From JAKAGZ01 sp963748105 (GTDB taxonomy: Bacteria > Bacteroidota > Ignavibacteria > Ignavibacteriales > Ignavibacteriaceae), in assembly GCA_963748105.1 (NCBI GenBank), contig CAVVHP010000010.1, positions 175,579-239,578 of the forward strand: a stretch of 64,000 nt of DNA. The letters run 5' to 3'. Below are positions 30,301 through 39,477 of the stretch, piece by piece (positions within the stretch are counted from its first letter, which is position 1; each line of letters starts with the position of its first letter). The translations under genes were made by a program, and so were the position numbers. Under the pieces are notes generated by a model that had not been told where the DNA came from, made no database searches, and was given only the letters and a program-made list of their open reading frames with translations.

Positions 30301-30906
30301 AAGGAAACAACCTCAAATCTGCCGCTGGAAAGTTATAATATTTTAATGCCGCTTTTCATCATCGATATACTTTACAATGATGAACTTCACAGCCGGAGAA
30401 TGTTTGATATGCTGGATACTTACAATATCCTGCACAAATATTATTCAGCACAACATTTTTCTGAAGATGAAATTTACAGGACTATTTATCTGGTAAAAAG
30501 TTTAACATCACAGGAAAAACTCCATCTCTGGAAAACCGGTAATCTTATTAAAAATAAAAACGAAAGTTATGCTATCTATATTTCCGATCTATTATTCGGA
30601 AAAAATATGATTGCCTATCTCAATATCCACGATTATGAAGGAATAACTTATTTCAATAAGGAAAATTTTGAAGAACTAATATACTGGATCAATTTTCTTT
30701 CCATAAAAGAGATATTTAAAGATCGGAAAATTAAGGTGAAAGACAGACTGACAAGAATTAAAGGACTTAATCAATTCCTTAATGCAATTTTAGAAAAGGC
30801 TCCCAAAAGCGGATATGAAGTAAAAAAATTGAAAGAATTGCTGCTAAACCGTAACGGAAAGATTAAAAGTCAAAAATCAAAGGTTAAAAACTACAAAGCA
30901 AACTGA
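27342..30906 (+). CDS. Very large GH13 alpha-amylase-family protein (~1187 residues), frameshifted
   Basis: An N-terminal frame (27342-28121) and the main frame (open to 30906) join near 28,010, where KF-IREKWGVYIYDKFGDR becomes continuous. GH13 motifs are visible: region I DMVPNHTG, the nucleophile Asp in IIRFDAAM, the acid Glu in LLLAEAFWL, and LPGLPMFGHGQIEG. Region IV reads FMSNPDE, so the usual His of NHD is Pro while the Asp remains. About 230 residues precede the barrel and about 550 follow it, without recognised carbohydrate-binding modules or signal peptide, which suggests a cytoplasmic glucan enzyme. Substrate is unknown. It follows the amidoligase cluster on the same strand after 150 bp. 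Confidence 0.8.
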
Positions 30907-30922
30907 GATTGAAAATCCAGTA

Positions 30923-32497
30923 TTATCTGTTTAAAATTTCTTTTGATAAAAACTTTGCAACCGCATCCGCGCAGTTTTCCCCGTCTATTGCAGCTGAAAC
31001 AATTCCTCCTGCGTAACCAGCCCCCTCACCCGACGGAAACAATCCAGTTATATCTACATGCATATAGGTTCCCCTGTCCCGTGGAATCCTTACAGGTGAA
31101 CTTGTTCTGCTTTCTGTTGCAACTATAATAGCCTCTTCTGAGAAATAACCGCGCATCTTTTTGTTAAATATCGCCAACGCTTTTTTCAAACCGTTTGTAA
31201 CAAACCCGGGTAATTCTTTATGAAGAGGAGCAGAAGTAAGACCGGGTATGTATGATGTTGCCGGCAAATTTTGAGAGATCTTTCCCGCAACAAAATCTGT
31301 AACCTTCTGAGCCGGTGCACTTTGTGTTTTGTTTGCCAGTTCAAAAGAATGTTTCTCAATTTCCTGCTGTAGTTTCAGACCACTGAACGGATAATCGGGA
31401 TTAAATTTCTCCCAGTCACTTTCATTCACGGAAACAACAAATCCCGAATTAGCAAACGGGGAATCTCTCCTTGAGAGAGACATACCGTTAACAACTATCT
31501 CGCCCGGTGCTGTCGCTGTTGGGACAATTATACCACCGGGACACATGCAAAACGAATACACTCCTCTTCCCTCTACATTGCACGCAAGCGTGTAACTTGC
31601 GGCGGGCAGGTTCGGATTTTTTTCTTTACTGTGATACTGAATTTCATTTATCAGCGCCTGTGGATGTTCAATCCTTACTCCGATTGCGAAAGGCTTCGGT
31701 TCTATTTTTATATTGTAATGATGAAGCAGATAATAAATATCACGTGCGGAATGCCCGGTGGCAAGTATAACAGAATCACCAGTATATTCTTCTTTTTCAT
31801 TTACATTAACTCCCTTCATTTTTTTATTATCCAGAATAAATCCTGTTACGCGGGAATCAAAATGAATTTCGCCACCACATCTTAATATTGTTTCTCTCAT
31901 CTCTTTAACCACATTCGGAAGTTTATTTGAACCGATGTGAGGATGAGCGTCTACCAAAATATCCTGAGTCGCTCCGTGCTGGACTAGAATTTTCAGAATC
32001 TTTTTTACATCACCTCTTTTTATTGACCGGGTATAAAGTTTTCCATCGCTGTAAGTTCCCGCCCCGCCTTCACCGAAGCAATAATTGGAATCCGGGTTAA
32101 CAATGTGATCCTGCTGAATAGCGCGCAGATCTTTTCGTCTTGCCTGCACTTCTTTTCCGCGTTCTATAATTACCGGTTTAATTCCGAGTTCTATTAACCT
32201 GAGAGCGGCAAACATTCCTGCCGGTCCGCAACCAACAATAATAATTTTTTTACCATTATTATCTTTTACCGGATTGTATTCAATTTTCTTTTCTTCTACA
32301 GGAAATTCATCCAAGTATATTTCGGCCGAAATTCTGAAAACCGGATTTTTACTTCTTCCATCTACTGATCTTCTTAGCTGCACAACGGCAGAGATTTCTT
32401 CTACAGGAACGTTTAACTTTTCCGACGCTGCTTTGTAAAGTGCTGATTTGTTATTAATATTATCCGGGGATAAAACTATTTCGATTTGCTTTTTCAT
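30923..32497 (-). CDS. FAD-dependent dehydrogenase of the COG2509 type
   Basis: The 524-residue protein has an N-terminal ~90-residue domain, then the FAD-binding motif IIIVGCGPAGMFAALRLIEL and the GGAGTYSDGKL loop. Near the C-terminus are GLFPSGEGAGYAGG and SAAIDGENCADAV. This pattern defines the uncharacterised FAD-dependent dehydrogenase family found near the HI0933 and geranylgeranyl-reductase-like groups. The redox partner is unknown. It converges with the GH13 gene, 16 bp apart. Confidence 0.85.
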   Translation of the reverse strand: MKKQIEIVLSPDNINNKSALYKAASEKLNVPVEEISAVVQLRRSVDGRSKNPVFRISAEIYLDEFPVEEKKIEYNPVKDNNGKKIIIVGCGPAGMFAALRLIELGIKPVIIERGKEVQARRKDLRAIQQDHIVNPDSNYCFGEGGAGTYSDGKLYTRSIKRGDVKKILKILVQHGATQDILVDAHPHIGSNKLPNVVKEMRETILRCGGEIHFDSRVTGFILDNKKMKGVNVNEKEEYTGDSVILATGHSARDIYYLLHHYNIKIEPKPFAIGVRIEHPQALINEIQYHSKEKNPNLPAASYTLACNVEGRGVYSFCMCPGGIIVPTATAPGEIVVNGMSLSRRDSPFANSGFVVSVNESDWEKFNPDYPFSGLKLQQEIEKHSFELANKTQSAPAQKVTDFVAGKISQNLPATSYIPGLTSAPLHKELPGFVTNGLKKALAIFNKKMRGYFSEEAIIVATESRTSSPVRIPRDRGTYMHVDITGLFPSGEGAGYAGGIVSAAIDGENCADAVAKFLSKEILNR

Positions 32498-32745
32498 TTT
32501 ATGTCCTCTGTTTATGAGGAAAATTTTTGATATTTAAATTTACACAAAAAACATCTCAGTTTTCTGTTAACTCTGTTGTAAATTCTTTTTGAGTAAATAA
32601 GCCCTTACCATGGGGAGAACCAGGCAACTGCAAATATTGAAATTTCCTATGGCATGTAATAGTATTTTTAGCAATATTAGGCCAGCAATAACCCCACTCT
32701 CAGAATATTCAGTCAAATTTATAATAATTCATTATAGGAGCCAGA

Positions 32746-33192
32746 ATGAGTAAAAACAAGTTATTTTTATTATTTGCTTTATTGCTCAGTGTAGTAATTA
32801 CAGGATGCGCCTCAATGAGCGAAGTTCTTACCAGCAAAGACGACGGCACCGCTGTCAACTATGCAATAGGCTTGGACCAGGCCTGGGATGCAGCAATTAC
32901 TGTTTTAAGGTGGGAAGACTGCGAAACAATTGAGCAACACAAAACCCAGGGTTATATGCTTACCACAGTTGGACAAAATTTTATTTCTTCGGGCAGCCTT
33001 ATTGGTGTATGGGTAGATAAAATAGATAAGAACAATTCAAAAGTTACAATTGTCTCAAAAAGAAGAATGAAAACTGAACTGGCAACAGGATTATCAGAAG
33101 GGACTTTCCAGAGTCGTTTTGCACAGGCTGTTGAAATTATAAAATCCGGTAAAAAACTTCCGGTTGAAGCACCCCCGTACAATTCTGACTAG
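32746..33192 (+). CDS. Small lipoprotein of unknown function
   Basis: A strong lipobox (VITGCAS) follows the signal segment. The mature part (~125 residues) has AIGLDQAWDAAITVLR and KVTIVSKRRMKTELATGLSE, an alpha/beta fold pattern like DUF3568-type small lipoproteins. AGGAGCC lies 8 bp before the ATG. A clear terminator follows. Confidence 0.65.
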   Translation: MSKNKLFLLFALLLSVVITGCASMSEVLTSKDDGTAVNYAIGLDQAWDAAITVLRWEDCETIEQHKTQGYMLTTVGQNFISSGSLIGVWVDKIDKNNSKVTIVSKRRMKTELATGLSEGTFQSRFAQAVEIIKSGKKLPVEAPPYNSD

Positions 33193-33205
33193 TATAATAT
33201 GTAAT

Positions 33206-33251
33206 AAAAGTTGGAGTAAATCTGATGGCTGAGAGTTATACTCCAACTTTT
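33206..33251 (+). terminator. Terminator after the small lipoprotein gene
   Basis: AAAAGTTGGAGTA and TACTCCAACTTTT form a perfect 13-bp stem around a 20-nt loop, 14 bp after the stop at 33192. The stem ends in A/T runs, so it may work in both directions. Confidence 0.75.
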
Positions 33252-33421
33252 AATAGTAAATTATTTGCAGAGTATTATTGGAGCCTTCCAAATAATATTC
33301 AGGTTATATATAAAGCATAAACATACCTGCGACTCAACGCGAAGTATTTTAGGGAGTAATTTACTTTTGATTTCACCTATCGCATTATTATTTTAGTGAC
33401 GTAATAGATAGGGGAACAGTA

Positions 33422-33523
33422 ATGAAAAATTTCTTACTATTTCAATCACTTCTGTCGCAACCATTACATTGCAATAGTGCTGGTTATAATATTAAATCAA
33501 AAAGGGGAATAATTTTAATTTAA
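33422..33523 (+). CDS. Possible 33-residue peptide gene, weak
   Basis: AGGGGAACAGT precedes an ATG, and the short frame encodes MKNFLLFQSLLSQPL and on to a TAA at 33521-33523. No homology is recognised and its presence may be chance. The surrounding 33,252-33,548 region holds nothing else that could be supported. Confidence 0.2.
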   Translation: MKNFLLFQSLLSQPLHCNSAGYNIKSKRGIILI

Positions 33524-33548
33524 TGGCATTATTCTGGGGAAATAAGTT

Positions 33549-33935
33549 TTGAGATAAATAGTATTCAGATCTTTTATACTAATCCTTCTTTCACTGTTTA
33601 TCAATCTCACTTTCAGCGGCTTTTATTACACGCGGGAAGCCTCTCTTGATAATTCAAAATCTTTTAAGATTGAAAAAATAGAAATGAAAGATGGGAGTAC
33701 CAAAAAGTTTATCTACGACAAAGTTGAATACTCTTACTATATAAATAACGAGATAATTGTCTACAGGCCGAAAGACGGGACAAAAAAGAAAATCCCGATT
33801 GAGCTTGTGAAGAAAGTATATGTCAGAAAATTTAATGCCCCTGCTACTTTGGTATTTACGTATGTAGGTGCTGTAGTTCTTTATTATGCAATTGCTCTGT
33901 TTGGATATATGTTCAGATCGCACGCTAATGACTAA
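33549..33935 (+). CDS. Small secreted or membrane protein, start unclear
   Basis: The frame ending at 33935 extends upstream of the ATG at 33684 through a plausible signal (FRSFILILLSLFINLTFSGF) and FYYTREASLDNSKSF. It then meets a TAA six bases after a TTG at 33549. Either a one-base error hides a TTG start, or the product starts at the internal ATG. The mature part has IEMKDGSTKKFIYDKVEYS and a C-terminal hydrophobic segment (VFTYVGAVVLYYAIALFGY). No family is recognised. A decayed copy lies directly downstream. Confidence 0.45.
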
Positions 33936-34001
33936 AATAAAACTCCGTTGTTCTCTGTTAACACTACGGTAAAAAATAGCCAGGAAACTGAGTGAAGATG
34001 A

Positions 34002-34178
34002 AATGATAAAGTTGAATACACACAGTTGATGAATAATAAGATAGTTGTATATAAACTAATGGGAAAATCCGAGGAAATAATTCACCTTACTGAAGTCAAA
34101 AAAGATTACCTAAAAAAGGGGGATGGGCGAGAAAAAACACACTATTGTCCTCATTTCAGCCGGCATACTCTTTTTTAG
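34002..34178 (+). pseudogene. Decayed duplicate of the preceding small gene
   Basis: In one frame the sequence reads NDKVEYTQLMNNKIVVYKLM, then GKSEEIIHLTEVKKDYLKK. This aligns with YDKVEYSYYINNEIIVYRPK and the K-rich part with VKK after it in the gene at 33.5-33.9 kb. Upstream stops and loss of both ends indicate decay after duplication. Confidence 0.6.
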
Positions 34179-34225
34179 CAGGATTTATTTTGTTTCTTTA
34201 CCTGTAGTTATGCCATAGGTGCAAA

Positions 34226-35179
34226 ATGAGGAGTAAAAACAAGTATGAAAAGACTTTATCCACACTAATAATTCTTATCTTTTCGACAGTTTTATATTGC
34301 CAGAATAAACCTTCGCTCTCTCCTTCCCTCTCCATCTGGGGGAAATTACTGGAATACCGAAGTGACGAAGTAAAATGTTATTTCAGAATACAAGCCGAAT
34401 TTATAAATGGACAAAGAGAAAATAACGTTGTCGAACTCTACGCCAATTCATCTGATTATAATCTTGAATTAAATAAATCATATTACTTTTATTTCAAATA
34501 CCCCAGGCAAAACAGCAGTACATGGAATCTTCAAATAAATGACGGGGGTTTTAAAGATTACAAAACGAATATGAAAATCCATCATATTAACGATATTCGT
34601 TTTTTTAATAATGGGAATACAAAATTCAACATTGGTTGGAATAAAGTCTGTCTTCTTATCAGTAATAACTGTAACGATTCCACTGATATTAAGTTTAAAG
34701 AAATTAGACTATTAAATTATCAAGCATTTGGCAAAGGCAGTTCTTTTAGGTATATGGATATGAATGATAGAGTGAAAAATGCAGAAATTACTGGCTACAA
34801 GATTATAAATAACTCTATGGAAATAACTATCCCCCCATATTTAAAATATATCCTGGAACTAGAAGTTTTTGTAGGCAAGGATTATAATGTTAATAAAGAA
34901 TACTACTTATATAATAATGGCTTTGACAAAAAGGTGGATACATTAAAAACAAGTACTGCAAAATTAATCATTTGGGGTAACATAGAATACACTGATGAAC
35001 TGGGGAATACTCATAAATCATTTGAAGAATATCCGTTAATAGATGGTACATTATTTTATTACCTTCACATTTGTCCTGATAAATACGGGATTGTAATAAA
35101 TCCTGGGCATCATGTTATTAAGTTTAATCACCTTGCATCAAAAGTAATTTTCTTTTCTCATTTTTATTTCCGATCTTAA
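34226..35179 (+). CDS. Secreted protein of unknown function
   Basis: The 317-residue protein has a signal-like segment (LSTLIILIFSTVLYCQ) after a basic start. The mature part is rich in Asn, Tyr and Lys with beta-strand spacing. No domain is recognised. Base composition is noticeably AT-rich, and the position among decayed duplicates suggests an accessory gene. Confidence 0.5.
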   Translation: MRSKNKYEKTLSTLIILIFSTVLYCQNKPSLSPSLSIWGKLLEYRSDEVKCYFRIQAEFINGQRENNVVELYANSSDYNLELNKSYYFYFKYPRQNSSTWNLQINDGGFKDYKTNMKIHHINDIRFFNNGNTKFNIGWNKVCLLISNNCNDSTDIKFKEIRLLNYQAFGKGSSFRYMDMNDRVKNAEITGYKIINNSMEITIPPYLKYILELEVFVGKDYNVNKEYYLYNNGFDKKVDTLKTSTAKLIIWGNIEYTDELGNTHKSFEEYPLIDGTLFYYLHICPDKYGIVINPGHHVIKFNHLASKVIFFSHFYFRS

Positions 35180-35219
35180 AATAAGGATATAAAAAACCAG
35201 CCAATAAAGCGAGATTGTT

Positions 35220-35834
35220 ATGGGCAAAAAAGACAAGAAATTAGATGCGTACATCGCAAAACAAAAGCCTTTCGCAAAACCCGTGCTTAAACATTTGCGC
35301 AAAGTTGTTCACGCCGGCTGCCCCGATGTTGAAGAGGCGATGAAATGGAGTTTCCCCTGCTTTGTTTATTCCGGTTCTATTCTGTGCAGCATGGCAGGCT
35401 TCAAAGAACATTGCACATTCGGTTTCTGGCGTGTAACTGAACTGAGAAAAAGAGGCTTGGTAAAACCTTCAGGTGAAAAGGCAATGGGACAGTTCGGCAG
35501 AATAAAAAAAATATCTGATTTGCCCCCCGAAACAAAACTGATCAAAGTTGTAAAAGAAGCAGCAAAAATAAATGAGTCGGGTAAAAGAACACCGGTAAAG
35601 AAAAAAACCACCTTAAGTAAGAAACTCGTAATTCCCGCTTACTTCACAAAACTCCTGAACAAAAACAAAAAAGCTAAAAAGACTTTCGATGAATTCAGCT
35701 ATTCGAACAAAAGAGAATATGTGGAATGGATTACCGAAGCAAAGACGGAAATGACCAGGGAAAAAAGAATAGCAACTACACTGGAGTGGCTGGCAGAGGG
35801 AAAACCAAGAAACTGGAAATATCAGAAAAAGTAA
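35220..35834 (+). CDS. YdeI/OmpD-associated, DUF1801-containing protein
   Basis: The first ~110 residues match DUF1801 (KPVLKHLRKVVHAGCPDVEE and MKWSFPCFVYSG). The C-terminal part is the YdeI-type domain (AKKTFDEFSYSNKREYVEWI, then KRIATTLEWLAEGK). The protein is cytoplasmic. Related proteins have been linked to peptide or bacteriocin resistance, but biochemistry is not established. Length (204) is normal. Confidence 0.85.
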   Translation: MGKKDKKLDAYIAKQKPFAKPVLKHLRKVVHAGCPDVEEAMKWSFPCFVYSGSILCSMAGFKEHCTFGFWRVTELRKRGLVKPSGEKAMGQFGRIKKISDLPPETKLIKVVKEAAKINESGKRTPVKKKTTLSKKLVIPAYFTKLLNKNKKAKKTFDEFSYSNKREYVEWITEAKTEMTREKRIATTLEWLAEGKPRNWKYQKK

Positions 35835-35841
35835 GAAATGT

Positions 35842-35939
35842 ACTGTCGTTTCGATCCCGTTAACGGGTAAGAAATCTTTGTCTCTGGTAACAAAAGATTT
35901 CTCACTCATCCACTTTGCGGACTCGTTCGAAATGACAGT
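35842..35939. repeat. 98-bp palindromic repeat, copy A
   Basis: The ends ACTGTCGTTTCGA and TCGAAATGACAGT are inverted repeats with one mismatch. Inside, GAAATCTTTG pairs with CAAAAGATTTC. A copy of exactly the same length lies at 37,411 and a half copy at 36,653. This is a MITE- or REP-like dispersed element. Confidence 0.8.
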
Positions 35940-35990
35940 TTAGAATATTTTATAAAGTCTTAAAGCATACTTAATAAGGGGAAATATTAA

Positions 35991-36641
35991 ATGGGGACAA
36001 TTTTTATTCTGCTTTTTGTGTTTGTAATTGAAACTGCAGCACAATCTCATCTCAAATCACAAATTGCTTACAGGCCGGTTTCAAAAAGTTTTAGTTTAGA
36101 AGATTCAACAAATATAAATTTTAGAACCGGGCACACCGGTGTGAATATAGGCTTCCAGGTAATCGTAGGCCAGGGGATGGGATTTGTTTCCGGGTTCGTT
36201 CCATTTGCTATCGCATGGGGCTCCGCGTTTTCCCGAAACAGTTCCAGAACCACAACGGATGTTGCATTGCTTCTGGTAATTCCTTCATACATAATCGGCA
36301 CAGCTACCGGTGTTCACTGGGTGGCGCATCTGGAAAATAAAAATCATTCATTTTGGAAAAATGTGGGTTTCACTGCAATCGGAGGCGGAGTTAGCGTAAT
36401 AACCGGCCTGACACTGGCGTCAACCCACCATAGGATTCCCGCTGCAGGGGTATGGGTAATGCTGCTGTCACCACTGGCAGGATCGCTGGTTTATACCTGC
36501 TTTTTGGCTGACTGGCCGGAAAAACCTGCGGAAGTAAATAATTTTGAAAGTAGAAATCTAGAAGTTAATAGTTACCTGGCAAAAGATATTTTTGAAAGAT
36601 CGCAAATAGTAAATCTGGAATTGTTCAGGATAAAATTGTAA
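35991..36641 (+). CDS. Exported hydrophobic protein, tandem paralogue 1
   Basis: The 216-residue protein has a signal peptide (ending ETAAQ), several hydrophobic glycine-rich stretches (GMGFVSGFVPFAIAWGSAF, IPSYIIGTATGVHWVAHLEN) and a conserved tail NSYLAKDIFERSQIVNLELF. It is about 45% similar by eye to the next gene (shared VHWVAHLENKNHSFW against VQWIAQIENKNHSYW). Glycine zippers and a lack of enzymatic motifs suggest an envelope protein. No known family is recognised. Confidence 0.6.
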   Translation: MGTIFILLFVFVIETAAQSHLKSQIAYRPVSKSFSLEDSTNINFRTGHTGVNIGFQVIVGQGMGFVSGFVPFAIAWGSAFSRNSSRTTTDVALLLVIPSYIIGTATGVHWVAHLENKNHSFWKNVGFTAIGGGVSVITGLTLASTHHRIPAAGVWVMLLSPLAGSLVYTCFLADWPEKPAEVNNFESRNLEVNSYLAKDIFERSQIVNLELFRIKL

Positions 36642-36652
36642 ACAGATACCTT

Positions 36653-36710
36653 ATGTCATTTTGATCCCGCGTTAACGAGTGAGAAATCTTTGCTTTGAGT
36701 AACAAAAGAA
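36653..36710. repeat. 98-bp palindromic repeat, truncated copy B
   Basis: ATGTCATTTTGATCCCGCGT and the following GAGAAATCTTTG...AACAAAAGA match the left part of copies A and C. The right arm is missing. Confidence 0.7.
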
Positions 36711-36744
36711 TTAATTATTAGTCAGCAAAGGAGAGAATAATATC

Positions 36745-37398
36745 ATGGGGAAAATTTTTATTCTTCTTCTGTTATTAATAATTGCTGTACCGGCACAGCC
36801 CATTATTAATTCAAATATTGTTTACAAGCCTCACTCAAAATATGTCACAATTTCAGACCTGGATTCTACCATCGTTACTTACCGTACAAAACATTCTGTA
36901 ATTAATATTTCATTACAGATACTGGCCGGCGAAGGTGCTGCAGTTGCAGCCTCAATTCCATCATTTGTTATGCTCTCTGGCAGTTTGCATGAAGGTGGAT
37001 CTGCAACTACAGGCCTTATCGGGATAGCACTCTTCTTTCCGGCTTATATAACCGGAACCGCAGCAGGAGTACAGTGGATTGCGCAAATCGAAAACAAAAA
37101 TCACTCATACTGGCAAACCGTTCAATATGCTTTTGTGGGAGGGCTGGCAGCTGCCGGATTAGGAGCATTATTGGCGGAAAAGCACCGAACAATTCCCACT
37201 GGCGGAGGAATAATTATGGCTCTTTGTCCTCTTGCCGGGGCACTTACATACTCACTATTTATAGAAGACTGGCCGGAAGAACCCGAAGAGGTGGCAACTT
37301 TTGAAAAGGAAAACCTAAAAGAGAATAGTTACCTGGTAAAAGATATTTTTGAAAGATCTCTGATTGTAAAACTAGAACTGTTCAGGGTAAATTTGTGA
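36745..37398 (+). CDS. Exported hydrophobic protein, tandem paralogue 2
   Basis: Paralogue of the preceding gene, 217 residues: signal peptide ending IAVPAQ, hydrophobic segments FPAYITGTAAGVQWIAQIEN and GGLAAAGLGALLA, and tail NSYLVKDIFERSLIVKLELF. AGGAGAG lies about 9 bp upstream. Copies of the palindromic repeat lie on both sides, so duplication may have been repeat-mediated. Confidence 0.6.
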   Translation: MGKIFILLLLLIIAVPAQPIINSNIVYKPHSKYVTISDLDSTIVTYRTKHSVINISLQILAGEGAAVAASIPSFVMLSGSLHEGGSATTGLIGIALFFPAYITGTAAGVQWIAQIENKNHSYWQTVQYAFVGGLAAAGLGALLAEKHRTIPTGGGIIMALCPLAGALTYSLFIEDWPEEPEEVATFEKENLKENSYLVKDIFERSLIVKLELFRVNL

Positions 37399-37410
37399 AC
37401 AGATAACTGT

Positions 37411-37508
37411 ATGTCATTTCGATCCCACGTTAGCGGGTGAGAAATCTTTGTGTTTGGTAACAAAAGATTTCTCACTCATCCGCTTCGCGGACTCATTGAA
37501 AATGACAT
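37411..37508. repeat. 98-bp palindromic repeat, copy C
   Basis: It begins ATGTCATTTCGATCCC and ends TGAAAATGACAT, with internal GAGAAATCTTTG and CAAAAGATTTCTC. It lies between convergent genes (paralogue 2 and the acyl-CoA ligase), where it could also terminate transcription from both sides. Confidence 0.8.
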
Positions 37509-37521
37509 TCACAAAATTTTC

Positions 37522-39429
37522 TTAATTCAGCCTGCTGATAATTGTCATATTCTGGTGATTGAACGTATCCTTACCCTCAGGTGTGTACATATAATCGAGC
37601 CTGTTCATGTAAAAATCAGTAATCCTGCTTCTGACCATTTTCAGAGTGCTGTTCATGAATTTATTTTCTTCCGTGAACGCTTCACCGAGAACAGCGATGC
37701 CGGAAGGTATCCATCTTTCCGGGAACTGTCCTGCAAATTCTCCACCGGATTTAAACTTGATAACCTGGTCTTCAATTAATTTAAGTATTTCTTTCTGCCC
37801 TTCAGGCGTATGGTGAGAAATATTTTTACTCTTTGCCCATCTTAACAGCGCTTCCCTGTTCGGAACTACCAGTGCGACTGTATAAGGTGACTGTGAATTG
37901 TAAAGCATAATCTGTTCAATATATTCGGACGCTTCCGTTATTGCTTCTTCAATTCCTTCAGGGCTGTATTTTTCACCGTCATTTCCTATAAGCAGACTTT
38001 TAATCCTGCCGAGTACATACAAATACCCGTCTTCATCCATATAACCAATATCACCGGTATAAAGCCAGCCGTCTTTCAAAGTCTGTTTTGTTGCTTTATC
38101 ATTTTTCCAGTAACCGGCCATAACGTTTTCGCCACGCACGCAAATCTCACCCTGTTTTCCCGTCTCTACATTATTCCCGGCATCGTCTCTGATTTGTACT
38201 TCAATTCCCGGTAACACAGTACCGGAAGTACCGAGTTTGTGAACGTCGGGTGTATTAGTTGAGATTACAGGTGAAGCTTCTGTCAATCCATATCCCTGGA
38301 ACATTGGAATTCCGATTGCGTAGAAAAATCTTTGCAGTTCGATATCAAGAGCAGCGCCGCCACCGATGAAGAACTCAAGTTTGCCGCCAAAATTTTCCCT
38401 GATTTTGCTGAAGATCAGTTTATCGTAAAGCATGTACATCGGTTTTAATAGCTTGCGTTTCCCTTTTCCCCTGTTCCATCCTTCACCGTTATACTGATAA
38501 GCAATACTCAAAGCCTTGTTGAAAAGTTTTTCAACTTTTTCGCCTTTCGCGCGGATTCCGTTCTCAATATTTTTTCTGAAATTTTTAGCGAGTGCGGGAA
38601 CACTGTACATAAAGCTCGGTTTTACTTCCTGTATATTTTTAGGAATGTTTTTCAGCGTTTCCATCGGAGTTTTGCCAAGCTGAACAGCACCGATACTTGC
38701 GCCGTGTGACATCAACAAATAAACTCCTGCCGTGTGTGCAAACGCGTGATCCCACGGAAGTATTAAAAGGTTTCTATACTCCTGCGGAAGGTGAAGCATT
38801 TCTACACACTGTTCTACATTTGCGGTGTAATTACGATGTGTTAAAATTATTCCTTTTGGATCAGCAGTTGTACCGGAAGTATAACAGATATTTGCAGCAT
38901 CACTTTCGTTTAATGCTTTCCATCTTTCATCAAACTTATCTCTTGAGGCAGTAAGAAATTTTTCACCAGCAGCAAGTACTTCTGTAAAATACATTTCATC
39001 ACTATCCACACGGTCTATTTCATCGAGCAAAATAATTTTTTCCAGATCCGGCAAATCGTGTTTGATTTTCCTGATTTTCTGAGCCTGGTTCTGAGAAACC
39101 ACAACCATTTTACAGCCGGAATGCACCAGCCTGAATTTCAAGTCATTGAGTTCTTCAATTTTTGTAGTTATAGGAACATCTACAGCACCGGCATACAACA
39201 TTCCGAGTTCACTGGCAATCCACCTTACCCTTCCTTCGGAAATCAGGGCAATCCTGTCACCTTTTTGTATTCCGTATGAAATTAAACCTGCACCGAATTT
39301 ATGAACAAGATTACGCATACCGGTATATTTAAGGCCTTCATATTTGTCGGAAGTTTTTTCCCAGAGAAATACGTTATCGGAATACTTGTTTACACAATCT
39401 TCAAAAAAAGCTGGCAATGTTCTATGCAT
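37522..39429 (-). CDS. Long-chain acyl-CoA synthetase (AMP-forming)
   Basis: The 635-residue adenylate-forming enzyme has the P-loop-like YTSGTTADPKGIILTH, the adenine-binding GYGLTEASPVIS, and GWLYTGDIGYMDEDGYLYVL with the hinge RIKSLLIGNDGEK. It activates fatty acids to acyl-CoA. The N-terminus (TLPAFFEDCVNKYSDNVFLW) matches FAA1-like enzymes. It is first of a cluster with an SDR and, further on, a 3-hydroxyacyl-CoA dehydrogenase, consistent with fatty acid or short-acyl metabolism. Confidence 0.9.
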   Translation of the reverse strand: MHRTLPAFFEDCVNKYSDNVFLWEKTSDKYEGLKYTGMRNLVHKFGAGLISYGIQKGDRIALISEGRVRWIASELGMLYAGAVDVPITTKIEELNDLKFRLVHSGCKMVVVSQNQAQKIRKIKHDLPDLEKIILLDEIDRVDSDEMYFTEVLAAGEKFLTASRDKFDERWKALNESDAANICYTSGTTADPKGIILTHRNYTANVEQCVEMLHLPQEYRNLLILPWDHAFAHTAGVYLLMSHGASIGAVQLGKTPMETLKNIPKNIQEVKPSFMYSVPALAKNFRKNIENGIRAKGEKVEKLFNKALSIAYQYNGEGWNRGKGKRKLLKPMYMLYDKLIFSKIRENFGGKLEFFIGGGAALDIELQRFFYAIGIPMFQGYGLTEASPVISTNTPDVHKLGTSGTVLPGIEVQIRDDAGNNVETGKQGEICVRGENVMAGYWKNDKATKQTLKDGWLYTGDIGYMDEDGYLYVLGRIKSLLIGNDGEKYSPEGIEEAITEASEYIEQIMLYNSQSPYTVALVVPNREALLRWAKSKNISHHTPEGQKEILKLIEDQVIKFKSGGEFAGQFPERWIPSGIAVLGEAFTEENKFMNSTLKMVRSRITDFYMNRLDYMYTPEGKDTFNHQNMTIISRLN

Positions 39430-39477
39430 TTTTCCCCCTGAATATTTTTAAGAGGTTAGTAATAGTAAATAAGATTA

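Noticed and set aside
37450..37779. Plus-strand open frame of 109 codons after the second paralogue
   Set aside because: It runs through the palindromic repeat and antisense to the acyl-CoA ligase end, with no start signal.
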